From contig DAHVAR010000060.1 in the NCBI GenBank assembly GCA_027314515.1, positions 1 to 64,000 of the forward strand: DNA of 64,000 nucleotides, read 5' to 3'. Each line of letters opens with the position of its first letter. Positions within the stretch are counted from its first letter, which is position 1. The DNA comes from Actinomycetota bacterium (GTDB taxonomy: Bacteria > Actinomycetota > Actinomycetes > Streptosporangiales > Streptosporangiaceae). A program made the position numbers and the translations under genes. Below are positions 8,065-16,397 of the stretch, one piece after another. The notes below the pieces were generated by a model that was given only the letters and a program-made list of their open reading frames with translations, searched no databases and was not told the DNA's origin.

Positions 8065-8757
8065 TCAACTGCCCGGCGATGGCCAGGTTGCCGGCCGTTC
8101 GCCGGCCGGGAAGCTGATCAGCCGGCCCGAGTTCCATGACTGCTCGAAGCCGCCGATGGCGAGCACGCGATCCAGCAGCATGGCCGTGAAGCCCCAGACG
8201 ATCAGGCCCTCGGCGCGGAACGCCGGACCTGACTGCCCGCCCGGGTAACGGATCATCATCCGGTTCGCCGGGCTCGCCAGCTCGGCCACCGGCACGCGGA
8301 TGACAGCGGCGATCTCCGCCGGGTCACCCGGCGCGACCGGCACCGGCGTATGCCACCAGCCGATCACCGGCGTCACCCGGAAGTCACTGCGCCAGATGTA
8401 GTGCTCCGGCATCACCGCTAGCACGCGCACTCCGGCAGGGTCGACACCGGTTTCCTCGGCGGCCTCCCGGAGCGCGGCATGGACCGGGCTCTCGTCGGTC
8501 TCGTCGACCGCGCCGCCGGGAAAGGCGGGCTGTCCGGGGTGCTTGCGCAGCAGCGCGGAACGTTCGATGAGGAGCAGATCGGGGCCGGCCGGGCCGATGC
8601 CGAACAGGATCAGCACCGCGGCCGCCCGGCCGCGGCCGGCCGGGCGCAGCGCAGCCGGGACCTCCATGTCCGCGGCGGCGGCGACCAGCCTTTCCAGCCA
8701 CGCGGGCGCAGCATCCGCCAGATCGGCGCCCGCGGCGCTGTCGGGTTCAGCGGTCAA
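8065..8757 (-). CDS. Nudix hydrolase, CoA-pyrophosphatase (NudL/YeaB) type
   Basis: The signature [21 protein letters not shown] is the CoA-pyrophosphatase motif placed before the Nudix box ([25 protein letters not shown]). Family members cleave CoA and derivatives to phosphopantetheine and 3',5'-ADP using Mg2+. The tracked ORF starts at 8922, deep inside nth, and has no family similarity there. I prefer the TTG at 8757, which overlaps the nth stop as TTGA and leaves WLERLVAAA near the N-terminus as in relatives. No ATG or GTG lies at a suitable place. It follows nth in a tight operon, as Rv3672c does near nth (Rv3674c) in M. tuberculosis. Confidence 0.82.
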   Translation of the reverse strand: MTAEPDSAAGADLADAAPAWLERLVAAAADMEVPAALRPAGRGRAAAVLILFGIGPAGPDLLLIERSALLRKHPGQPAFPGGAVDETDESPVHAALREAAEETGVDPAGVRVLAVMPEHYIWRSDFRVTPVIGWWHTPVPVAPGDPAEIAAVIRVPVAELASPANRMMIRYPGGQSGPAFRAEGLIVWGFTAMLLDRVLAIGGFEQSWNSGRLISFPAGERPATWPSPGS

Positions 8758-9494
8758 GAGAATGGCCCGGTCTTGACAAGCTTGCTCGCGATGTCCGCGT
8801 CGGTCGGGCCGGTGCCGAACGACGGGCAGAGGCCGGCGACCGGGCAGGCGCCGCAGGCAGGCTTGCGGGCATGGCAGATCCGCCGGCCGTGCCAGATCAG
8901 CCGGTGCGACAGCATCGTCCACTCCGACTTCGGGAACAGCTCCCCGACCTCCTGCTCGATCTTGACCGGGTCGTCCTGGCTGGTCCAGCCGAACCGGCGG
9001 GAAAGGCGCGCGAAGTGGGTGTCGACCGTGATGCCGGGCACTCCGAACGCATTGCCGAGCACGACGTTCGCCGTCTTCCGCCCCACGCCCGGCAGCGTGA
9101 CCAGGGCATCGAGCCGGCCCGGTACCTCGCCGCCGTGCAAGTCCCTGATGGCCGCCGACAAGCCCAGCACCGCCTTCGTCTTGGCCCGGAAGAATCCGGT
9201 CGGCTTCAGCAGGGCTTCAACATGTTCGGGGTCGGCCGTCGCGAGGTCTTCCGGCGTCGGGTATTTCGCGAAGAGGGCTGGCGTGGTCAGGTTCACCCGG
9301 ACGTCCGTGGTCTGCGCGGACAGCACGGTCGCGATCAGCAGCTGGAACGGATTCCGGAAGTCCAGCTCGCAGTGCGCATCCGGATAGGTCTCGGCCAGAA
9401 TCCGGTTAATCTGCCGGGCCCGCCGCAGCAGGCCGAGGTGAGTCTCCGGCTTCCGCCACCGCGCCGCCCTGGGCACGGCCATTTTTGTCACCAT
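8754..9494 (-). CDS. nth: Endonuclease III (DNA glycosylase/AP lyase)
   Basis: 246 aa. Helix-hairpin-helix [21 protein letters not shown] with the catalytic Lys, catalytic Asp in [12 protein letters not shown], and a C-terminal [4Fe-4S] cluster motif C-X6-C-X2-C-X5-C ([17 protein letters not shown]). It removes oxidised pyrimidines and nicks abasic sites in base-excision repair. The length is normal. The start at 9494 may be four codons too early (MVTKM). It is the first gene of an nth - Nudix pair. Confidence 0.94.
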   Translation of the reverse strand: MVTKMAVPRAARWRKPETHLGLLRRARQINRILAETYPDAHCELDFRNPFQLLIATVLSAQTTDVRVNLTTPALFAKYPTPEDLATADPEHVEALLKPTGFFRAKTKAVLGLSAAIRDLHGGEVPGRLDALVTLPGVGRKTANVVLGNAFGVPGITVDTHFARLSRRFGWTSQDDPVKIEQEVGELFPKSEWTMLSHRLIWHGRRICHARKPACGACPVAGLCPSFGTGPTDADIASKLVKTGPFS

Positions 9495-9547
9495 CCCGTC
9501 AGGGTAGGGCTTCCCCGGCGGCGCCGAGACATCCGCGGCGTCGCCTG

Positions 9548-9673
9548 CTAACTGCCGCCGCCAATCCAGCCGCGGCGCCGGAATGCCGCGTACAGGCCGG
9601 CGACCGCTATCGGCTCGGTGCCGATCCCGACTGCCAGGAACGTGCCCAGGCCGCCGAGCCAGCGATCAGGCAC
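9548..9673 (-). CDS. Possible 41-aa membrane peptide or gene remnant
   Basis: A GTG-initiated frame, too short for the track, reads [17 protein letters not shown], then [17 protein letters not shown], and ends in WIGGGS. It has one hydrophobic stretch of ~20 residues and a basic end, like a small membrane protein or the tail of a larger one. No convincing ribosome site is seen. The rest of the interval between nth and the SIS gene (9495-9883, ~390 bp) shows nothing else I can name. Confidence 0.25.
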   Translation of the reverse strand: MPDRWLGGLGTFLAVGIGTEPIAVAGLYAAFRRRGWIGGGS

Positions 9674-9883
9674 GCGAAACTCTGCTGTCGATCAGGCTGT
9701 CCAGGATGTGATGCAGCAAGATCAGCCGCACCGGCCGGGAGTTGCTAGCCGGCGAACCATCGCGCAAGATGAGCTTTCCTTCCGCCGCCATATCATCGCA
9801 AATGCCGGCGAGCGCTTCCGGGCGCTCACTGACGGCGGGAAGCGTAAGCGCGCGATTACCGTCCGTAATGTATTGTCAGCGGG

Positions 9884-10561
9884 ATGACAGCGCCGCAGGA
9901 ACCGGCATCGCTCGCTGCTGGCACGATTACGGCAGCTCACCCGGCTGCGCAGGCTCGGGTCAGCCCGCAGGCCGACAGCCTGTTCGACCGCCGGGAGCAG
10001 CCGCTGCACGATTTCGCGATGCAGGCGGCGGCTGTCGCGGCAGCCTGCTATCAGATTGCGGCCAGGTTCCATCAGGGCGGCACGCTAGTCGTCTTCGGCA
10101 CCGGCGGGCCGAGCGCGGACGCGCAGCACGTCGCCGTCGAGTTCGTGCACCCGGTCATCGTCGGGAAGCGCGCGCTGCCGGCCATCTCGCTGACCGCCGA
10201 TATCGCGACCGTGACCGGCATCGCGGCCCGCGACGGAATGGCCGCGATCTTCAGCCATCAATTGCGTTACCTGGGAACCTCCGCCGACATCGCGCTCGGC
10301 ATCGACACCGACGGCAACTCTTCCAGCGTCCTGTCCGGCCTGCTCACGGCCCGCGAACTCGGCATGCTGACGATCGCGCTCGTCGGCGGGGACGGCGGCG
10401 CCATCGCCGCTTGTCCCGCCGTCGGCCACCTGCTGATCACCCGGTCAGCGGATCCGCGCATCGTCAGGGAACTTCAGGTGACCGCCTACCACCTGCTGTG
10501 GGAGCTAGTGCACGTGTTCCTTGAGCAGCCCGGCGTACTGGCACCGGAGGCGGGCGCATGA
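9884..10561 (+). CDS. SIS-domain protein of the hydrogenase maturation cluster (GmhA-like, 1)
   Basis: 225 aa with one sugar-isomerase (SIS) domain: the phosphosugar-binding loop FGTGGPSADAQHVA is near residue 70, and GIDTDGNSSSVL replaces the usual STSGNS. It resembles D-sedoheptulose-7-phosphate isomerase (GmhA). Compared from memory with E. coli GmhA, the catalytic Glu (AVEF) seems kept, but the catalytic His position reads Gln (RELQVTAYHL). So isomerase activity is doubtful. The gene starts the hyp operon and overlaps the next gene by ATGA. SIS genes are known companions of hyp genes for actinobacterial oxygen-tolerant hydrogenases; their role there is not established. Confidence 0.75.
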   Translation: MTAPQEPASLAAGTITAAHPAAQARVSPQADSLFDRREQPLHDFAMQAAAVAAACYQIAARFHQGGTLVVFGTGGPSADAQHVAVEFVHPVIVGKRALPAISLTADIATVTGIAARDGMAAIFSHQLRYLGTSADIALGIDTDGNSSSVLSGLLTARELGMLTIALVGGDGGAIAACPAVGHLLITRSADPRIVRELQVTAYHLLWELVHVFLEQPGVLAPEAGA

Positions 10562-10782
10562 CGAAGGCCCGGCGCGACGTTCCTGATTGCCCCGGCGAGG
10601 CATGCATCACCTGCTCGGATACGGCCGTCCAGGTAACGGTCATGCGCTTGCTCCCCGGCGGGCTCGCCCTCGTCGAGGCCGGCGGCGGCACCGGGGAAGT
10701 GAGCGTGGCGCTGGTAGCTGCCGAGGTCGGCGACAGGATCCTGGTGCACGCCGGGGAAGCGATAGCGGTGGTGCCGGCATGA
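10558..10782 (+). CDS. HypC/HupF-like small hydrogenase chaperone paralogue
   Basis: 74 aa. The pattern CITCSDTAVQVTVMRLLPGGLALVEAG ... EVSVALVAAEVGDRILVHAGEAIAVV fits the HypC/HupF small beta-barrel, including VGDRILVHAGEAIA near the C-terminus. Classical HypC begins Met-Cys, and that Cys binds HypD and iron; here the cysteines lie at about residues 11, 16 and 19 (CPGEACITC) instead. It overlaps both neighbouring SIS genes by ATGA, so the three are translationally coupled. It is a second, divergent HypC in the same operon as a normal one. Confidence 0.72.
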   Translation: MTKARRDVPDCPGEACITCSDTAVQVTVMRLLPGGLALVEAGGGTGEVSVALVAAEVGDRILVHAGEAIAVVPA

Positions 10783-11489
10783 CGGCACCACCGGGATCGA
10801 TCGAGTCGCTGTACCCGTTCCTTTACCAGGGCACGACAGCCGCGTCCGGGCTGCTTGACCAGGTCAGGCAGTCGACGATCGCCAAGACGGCGGAGATACT
10901 CAGCCTGCGCCGGGCCGTGCGGGACGCCATGGCAGGCCAGTTGCTGGCCTGCGCGCGGGAGATGGCCAGGCGGTTCGCTGCGGACGGCCGGCTGCTGGCC
11001 TTCGGCAACGGCGGCAGCGCAACCGATGCGCAGCAGCTTGCCACCCTCTTCCTGTACCCCGGCGGGACTGCCAGGCCATTGCCAGCGCTCAGTCTCGCCA
11101 GCGACGCGGCGGTGCTGACCGCCCTCAGTAACGACATCGGCGTCGACGTCGTCTTCGCCCGGCAGCTGGCTGCGTTCGGCGGCAAGTCCGACATCGCCGT
11201 GGGGCTGTCGACCAGCGGCAATTCCGAGAACCTGCTGCGCGCCCTTGACGAGGCCAGCAGGCGCGGCATGCTCACGGTGGGTTTCGCCGGCTACGCCGGC
11301 GGCAAGATGGCCGAGCTGGACAGCATGGACTATCTGTTCGTCGCGCCATCCACATCCGTGCATCGCATCCAGGAAGCCCAGACCACGATGGGCAACATCC
11401 TCTGGGAGCTGTGTCAGGACGCACTGAGCGGCAGCGCCGGCCTGGAGACACCGAAGGAGCAGGCTCATGTGCCTCGGCATTCCCGGTGA
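10779..11489 (+). CDS. SIS-domain protein of the hydrogenase maturation cluster (GmhA-like, 2)
   Basis: 236 aa from the ATG at 10779 (overlapping the HypC-like stop as ATGA; the tracked start at 10587 is too early). SIS domain with FGNGGSATDAQQLATLF and GLSTSGNSENLLRALDEA, the phosphosugar-binding loops of GmhA. From memory of E. coli GmhA, both catalytic positions differ: Glu65 is Leu here (ATLF) and the later His is Gln (RIQEAQTTM). It may bind a phosphosugar without isomerising it, or pair with the first SIS protein. Its 3' end overlaps hypC by 23 bp. Confidence 0.78.
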   Translation: MTAPPGSIESLYPFLYQGTTAASGLLDQVRQSTIAKTAEILSLRRAVRDAMAGQLLACAREMARRFAADGRLLAFGNGGSATDAQQLATLFLYPGGTARPLPALSLASDAAVLTALSNDIGVDVVFARQLAAFGGKSDIAVGLSTSGNSENLLRALDEASRRGMLTVGFAGYAGGKMAELDSMDYLFVAPSTSVHRIQEAQTTMGNILWELCQDALSGSAGLETPKEQAHVPRHSR

Positions 11490-11739
11490 GGTGATCGAGT
11501 TCCTGCCCGGCCAGGCAGACCTGGCCAAGGTCAATGTGAGCGGAGTCAAGCGGGTCATCAACGTCGGCTTGCTCGCCGGTGATCAGATCGAGCCGGGAGA
11601 CTGGGTACTCATCCATGTCGGGTTCGCGCTGTCGAAGATCGACGAGACCGAGGCCGCCGCGACAATGCGGTTCCTCGCCGCGATCGGCCAGGCGTACGAA
11701 GACGAACTCGCTGCCCTGGCCGACTCACGGATCGAGTAG
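11467..11739 (+). CDS. hypC: Hydrogenase maturation chaperone HypC
   Basis: 90 aa, starting MCLGIPGEV with the essential N-terminal Cys2 and ending with the usual IDETEAAATMRFLAAIGQAYEDEL helix. HypC forms the complex with HypD that assembles the Fe(CN)2CO group and delivers it to the large subunit of [NiFe]-hydrogenase. The ribosome site GAAGGAG lies inside the end of the SIS gene. Confidence 0.94.
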   Translation: MCLGIPGEVIEFLPGQADLAKVNVSGVKRVINVGLLAGDQIEPGDWVLIHVGFALSKIDETEAAATMRFLAAIGQAYEDELAALADSRIE

Positions 11740-11770
11740 GCATACCCGGATCGAGCAGGCAGGAGCAGCG

Positions 11771-12898
11771 ATGAAGTTCGTCGACGAGTTCCGTGACTCC
11801 GGCAAGGCACGCGCACTCGCCGTCCGGATCGCCGCCCTCTGCGAGCCTGGCCGGCAGTACAAGCTCATGGAAGTGTGCGGCGGCCACACTCACACGATCT
11901 ACAAGCACGGCCTGCAGGACTACCTGCCCGAGCAGGTGACGCTGGTTCACGGCCCCGGTTGCCCGGTCTGCGTGATCCCGATGGGCCGGGTAGACGACGC
12001 GATGGCCATCGCCAGCCAGCCGGGCGTCATCCTGACGTCATTTGGCGACATGATGCGCGTCCCCGGCAGCGACGGATCGTTCTTCGATGCCAAAGCTCGC
12101 GGCAGCGACATCCGCATGGTCTACTCGCCGCTCGACGCGCTCAAGATCGCCCGGCAGAATCCGGACAAGCACGTGGTCTTCATGGCTATCGGGTTCGAGA
12201 CGACCGCGCCGTCTACCGCCATGACGGTGTTGCGTGCCGCCGCTGAGGGCTTGCCGAACTTCTCGGTGTTCTGCAATCACGTCACGATCATCCCGGCGAT
12301 CAAGGCCATCCTCGATTCGCCCGACCTGCGCCTTGATGGCTTCATCGGGCCCGGTCATGTGTCCGTGGTGATCGGTTGCCGGCCGTATGAATTCATCGCC
12401 CGCGACCACGGAAAGCCCGTCGTCGTGGCCGGCTTCGAGCCGCTCGATATCCTGCAGTCGATCTACCTGCTGATGCTGCAGCTGTCCCGCGGGCAGGCGG
12501 TGATCGAGAACCAGTACTCCCGCGTCGTTTCCCTGGACGGGAATCCGGCGGCGCTGCGCGCCATCGGGCAGACCATGGAGCTGCGCCCCTACTTCGAGTG
12601 GCGCGGGCTCGGGTTCATCTCTTACTCCGCGCTGAAAGTCCGGGATGCCTACGCGAGGTTCGATGCCGAGGCGCTGTTCTCCGTGCCGGGCATCCGGGTC
12701 GCCGACCCCACGGCATGCCAATGCGGCGAAGTGCTGAAAGGCGTGCTCAAGCCGTGGGAGTGCAAGGTATTCGGCACCGCGTGCACGCCGGAGACGCCGA
12801 TCGGCACGTGCATGGTCTCGCCGGAAGGCGCCTGTGCCGCGTATTACAACTACGGCCGGCTCACCCGGCGCCGGGTCAGCGAGGCGAGCGCCCGGTGA
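11771..12898 (+). CDS. hypD: Hydrogenase maturation protein HypD
   Basis: 375 aa from the ATG at 11771 (GCAGGAG upstream; the tracked start at 11579 lies inside hypC). Family motifs are complete: MEVCGGHTHTIYKHG, HGPGCPVCV, GFETTAPSTA, and the C-terminal [4Fe-4S] cluster cysteines in CQCGEVLKG ... CKVFGTACTPETPIGTCMVS. HypD is the scaffold and electron donor on which the Fe(CN)2CO unit is made with HypC and HypE. It overlaps hypE by four bases (GTGA). Confidence 0.95.
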   Translation: MKFVDEFRDSGKARALAVRIAALCEPGRQYKLMEVCGGHTHTIYKHGLQDYLPEQVTLVHGPGCPVCVIPMGRVDDAMAIASQPGVILTSFGDMMRVPGSDGSFFDAKARGSDIRMVYSPLDALKIARQNPDKHVVFMAIGFETTAPSTAMTVLRAAAEGLPNFSVFCNHVTIIPAIKAILDSPDLRLDGFIGPGHVSVVIGCRPYEFIARDHGKPVVVAGFEPLDILQSIYLLMLQLSRGQAVIENQYSRVVSLDGNPAALRAIGQTMELRPYFEWRGLGFISYSALKVRDAYARFDAEALFSVPGIRVADPTACQCGEVLKGVLKPWECKVFGTACTPETPIGTCMVSPEGACAAYYNYGRLTRRRVSEASAR

Positions 12899-14043
12899 CC
12901 GCGCCGCACGACACCCCGGCCAGCTCGGGCAGGATCGAGGATGCCCTGCGCGAGCATGCGGAAGAATGGCCGTACGCGCGCGAGGAGCGGGTGCTGGCAC
13001 GAATCGACCGCGCCAGGCAGGCCCGCCCGCGAGTGAGGGAAGCTCGCATCACGATGTCCCATGGGGCGGGCGGCAAGGCGACCCAGTCGCTCGTCGAGGC
13101 GATCTTCCTCGATGCCTTCCGCAACCCGCTGCTCGAGCCCCTGGAAGACGCCGCCCGGCTGGCCGTGAACGGCGTCAGGCTCGCAATGACGACCGACTCC
13201 TACGTCGTCAGGCCGCTGTTCTTTCCCGGCGGCGACATCGGCGATCTCGCTGTGAACGGCACGGTCAACGACCTGTCGATGGCCGGCGCGGTACCGCTGT
13301 ACCTGTCCGCCGGATTCATCCTCGAGGAGGGATTCCCGGTCTCCGACCTGGCCAGGATCGCCGCCTCGATGCAGGCTGCCGCTAGCCGGGCCGGCGTTCA
13401 GGTGGTGGCCGGCGACACCAAGGTGGTGGAAAAGGGCAAGGCCGACGGCTGCTACGTCACGACAGCCGGCCTCGGCGTCATTTCTCGCGACACCGACCTC
13501 GGCGTGGCGCAAGCGCGGCCAGGCGACGTGATCCTGGTCTCCGGCCCCATCGGTGATCACGGCGTCACCATCATGCTGGCCCGCGGCGAGCTGGACATCG
13601 AGGCCGACATCTGCTCGGACACCGCGCCGCTGAACGGCCTGGTCGCGGGCTTGCTCACAGCGGCGCCCGGAGTGCGGGCCCTGCGCGATGCCACCAGGGG
13701 TGGCGTCGCCACGATACTCAACGAGATCGCCGCCGCCGCCCGGGTCGGCGTCATGGTCGCCGAAGACGACATCCCGGTTCGCGCTCAGGTACGCGGCGCG
13801 TCGGAACTGCTTGGCGTCGACCCGATGTACGTCGCCTGTGAGGGGCGGCTGGTGGCAGTCGTGAGCCCCGGGGACGCCGCCCCCGCGCTGGCAGCGCTGC
13901 GGGCACATCCGCTGGGTGCCGAAGCGGCGATCATCGGTACCGTCACTACCGGGCCGCCCGGCATCGTCCAGCTCACGACCGCGTTCGGCGGGACCAGGAT
14001 CATCGACCTCCTGGTGGGCGACCCGTTGCCGCGGATTTGCTGA
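12895..14043 (+). CDS. hypE: Hydrogenase maturation protein HypE (carbamoyl dehydratase)
   Basis: 382 aa from GTG 12895. PurM/AIR-synthetase fold: MSHGAGGKATQSLVEAIF, TDSYVVRPLFFPGGDIGDLAVNGTVND, DATRGGVATILNEIA. The C-terminus is DPLPRIC, the conserved Pro-Arg-Ile-Cys whose Cys receives the carbamoyl group from HypF and becomes a thiocyanate. There is an N-terminal extension of about 50 residues before the core (ARITMSHGAG). Its last 44 bp overlap the 3' end of hypF on the other strand. Confidence 0.94.
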   Translation: MTAPHDTPASSGRIEDALREHAEEWPYAREERVLARIDRARQARPRVREARITMSHGAGGKATQSLVEAIFLDAFRNPLLEPLEDAARLAVNGVRLAMTTDSYVVRPLFFPGGDIGDLAVNGTVNDLSMAGAVPLYLSAGFILEEGFPVSDLARIAASMQAAASRAGVQVVAGDTKVVEKGKADGCYVTTAGLGVISRDTDLGVAQARPGDVILVSGPIGDHGVTIMLARGELDIEADICSDTAPLNGLVAGLLTAAPGVRALRDATRGGVATILNEIAAAARVGVMVAEDDIPVRAQVRGASELLGVDPMYVACEGRLVAVVSPGDAAPALAALRAHPLGAEAAIIGTVTTGPPGIVQLTTAFGGTRIIDLLVGDPLPRIC

Positions 14044-16336
14044 TCGGGCCTCCGGCTAGCCGGTCGCGGGAGCCCGCTACCGCGGCTTGCCCCAGGCTGA
14101 TCCCGCCGTCGTTGCACGGCACCCGGCTGTGCACCAGCACCCGGAAGCCCTCGTCCGCAAGCCCAGCCACGACCTGGCCGGTCAGCAACTGGTTCTGGAA
14201 CACCCCGCCAGAAAGCGCGACTACCGAGAGCCCGCTCTGCTCACGCAGCCGGGCACAGACGGTAACGATCGCGGCCGAGAGGCCATTGTGGAAGCGTGCG
14301 GCGATCACCGCCGGCGCGACGCCAGCCAGCATGTCGTCCGCGGCCGCGCGCACCAGGTCCGCCCCGTGCACGGATAGCCGCCCCGCACGGCCGGCGATCG
14401 CGGCCGGGTAACTGCCGCGCTCGTGCGCATCGGCGGCCTGCTCCAGCTCGATGGCGGCCTGGCCCTCGTAGCTGACAACGTCCCGGATGCCGGCCAGCGC
14501 GGCTACGGCGTCGAATAGCCGTCCGGCGCTCGACGTCAGCGGCGAGTTGACGTGGCGATCCGCCATCGCGAGGACAGTTGCGAAGCGGCGCTCGTTCCGC
14601 CGGACGACTGCCAGGCCGGCTGGCGGCCCGGCCGGGTAGCAGGCGGCCAGGTAGGCGGCGGCCATCCGCCACGGCTGCCTGATCGCCGCCTCGCCGCCCG
14701 GCATCGGTACCGGCTCCAGGCAGCCGGCCCGCTCGAACCCGGCCAGGTCGGCGATCAGGAACTCGCCGCCCCAGACGGTCCCGTCGGCACCGTAACCGGT
14801 CCCGTCGAAAGCCACCCCGATGACGGGCCCGGCCTCGGAGTTGTCGGCCAGGCACGAGGCGATATGCGCGTGATGATGCTGGACTGCCAGCAGTTCGACA
14901 CCATCCAGTTGCGCCGCGTACTTGGTGGAAAGGTAATCCGGATGCATGTCATGCGCCACGACTTGCGGCACCACGTCGAACAGCCGCCGGAAGTGCTCGA
15001 TCCCCTCGGTGAAGGAGCGCAGCGTCTCGGCGTTCGCCAGGTCGCCAATGTGCTGGGAGACGAACACCCGGTTCCCGGTGGCGAGGCAGAAGGTGTTCTT
15101 GAGCTCCGCGCCGCAGGCCAGTACCGGCCGGCGGAACCGGAGGCTGGTCGTGAGCGGCTCGGGCACGTAGCCACGGGAGCGGCGGATGACCGACTCGCGA
15201 CCGCCGAGCACGCGGACAACCGAGTCGTCGGCCCTGATCTGAATCGGGCGGTCGTGCAGCAGGAAGGCGTCGGCGATGCCAGCCAGCCGCGCCAGCGCCT
15301 CGCCGTCGCCGTAAGCGATCGGCTCGTCCGACACGTTGCCGCTGGTGGCCACGATCGGCCCGGCCACCGCCTCGAGCAGCAGGTGATGCAGCGGGGTGTA
15401 CGGCAGCATCAGCCCGAGCTGCCGGTTACCCGGCGCCACGGCCGGCGCGACCGGCACGCTCGCGCCGGATCGCCGCGGCAGCAGCACGATCGGCCGCCGG
15501 GGGCTCATCAGCAGTCGCCGCGCGGCCTGGTCCAGCACGCACAGCTGGCCGGCCGTGGCAAGGTCGGGCACCATGACCGCGAACGGCCTGTCCTCACGGT
15601 GCTTGCGCGCGCGCAGCGCGGCCGCAGCCTCGGAGTTTCCGGCGTCGACCGCGAGGTGATATCCGCCGAGTCCCTTGACGGCGACGACCCGGCCGCAACG
15701 CAGCAGTCCGGCGGCGGCCGCCACGGGATCGCTGCCGGACAGTCGCGTTCCGTCCGGGGTCACCAGCGACAGGCGCGGGCCACAGGCCGGGCAGCAGACC
15801 GGCTGAGCGTGGAAGCGGCGGTCCGCCGGATCGTGATACTCGGCCGCGCACGGCGCGCACATTCCGAAGCCGCTCATCGTGGTGAGCGGCCGGTCGTAGG
15901 GCACGTCGCGGACGATCGTGAAGCGCGGGCCGCAGTTCGTGCAGTTGATGAACGGGTAGCGGTACCTTCGGTCGGCCGGGTCCGCGAGCTCGCGCAAACA
16001 GTCCGCGCAGGTCGCGCTGTCCGCGGCGATCAGCGTACGGCGCTCGCCGCCAGCCTGGCTGGGCACGATGGCGAAGTCCGCGGCCCCGGTCACGCCGAGG
16101 CGGGTCGAGCTGATCCGCTCGATCCTGGCCAGTGGCGGCGCCTCCTGCCCGAGCAGGGCGAGGAACCTCGCCACCGCCCGCGCGCTGCCCTCGACTTCGG
16201 CGAACACGCCGTCGACGTCGTTGCCCACCAGGCCGGCCAGCCCCAGGCCGGTCGCCAGCGAGTAGACGTACGGGCGGAAACCTACGCCCTGAACTACTCC
16301 CTCGACCCGTATCCCGGCCCGGACGCGATCGCCCAC
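14000..16336 (-). CDS. hypF: Carbamoyltransferase HypF
   Basis: 778 aa. Domains in order: acylphosphatase (about 5-90, EGVVQGVGFRPYVYSLA), two zinc fingers (CADCLRELAD...CTNCGP and CAPCAAEYHD...CCPACGP, about 105-185), YrdC-like domain (about 200-370), and Kae1-like domain (QHHHAHIASCLADN, CNDGGISLGQAAVAG). HypF makes carbamoyl-AMP from carbamoyl phosphate and transfers the group to HypE. It is convergent with hypE and follows the K+ channel gene by 61 bp, so it is not in the same transcript as hypCDE. The ~25 residues after GQAAVAG are an unusual tail overlapping hypE. Confidence 0.94.
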   Translation of the reverse strand: MGDRVRAGIRVEGVVQGVGFRPYVYSLATGLGLAGLVGNDVDGVFAEVEGSARAVARFLALLGQEAPPLARIERISSTRLGVTGAADFAIVPSQAGGERRTLIAADSATCADCLRELADPADRRYRYPFINCTNCGPRFTIVRDVPYDRPLTTMSGFGMCAPCAAEYHDPADRRFHAQPVCCPACGPRLSLVTPDGTRLSGSDPVAAAAGLLRCGRVVAVKGLGGYHLAVDAGNSEAAAALRARKHREDRPFAVMVPDLATAGQLCVLDQAARRLLMSPRRPIVLLPRRSGASVPVAPAVAPGNRQLGLMLPYTPLHHLLLEAVAGPIVATSGNVSDEPIAYGDGEALARLAGIADAFLLHDRPIQIRADDSVVRVLGGRESVIRRSRGYVPEPLTTSLRFRRPVLACGAELKNTFCLATGNRVFVSQHIGDLANAETLRSFTEGIEHFRRLFDVVPQVVAHDMHPDYLSTKYAAQLDGVELLAVQHHHAHIASCLADNSEAGPVIGVAFDGTGYGADGTVWGGEFLIADLAGFERAGCLEPVPMPGGEAAIRQPWRMAAAYLAACYPAGPPAGLAVVRRNERRFATVLAMADRHVNSPLTSSAGRLFDAVAALAGIRDVVSYEGQAAIELEQAADAHERGSYPAAIAGRAGRLSVHGADLVRAAADDMLAGVAPAVIAARFHNGLSAAIVTVCARLREQSGLSVVALSGGVFQNQLLTGQVVAGLADEGFRVLVHSRVPCNDGGISLGQAAVAGSRDRLAGGPISKSAATGRPPGGR

Positions 16337-16397
16337 CAGCCCAGTGTGACCGTGGTGCAGTCAGCACGCACGCACCCGCCCGCTCTTGCGGGTCTTC

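Noticed and set aside
9884-11489. Heptose/LPS biosynthesis genes because of GmhA similarity
   Set aside because: They are coupled to hypC-hypD-hypE and key catalytic residues seem missing.
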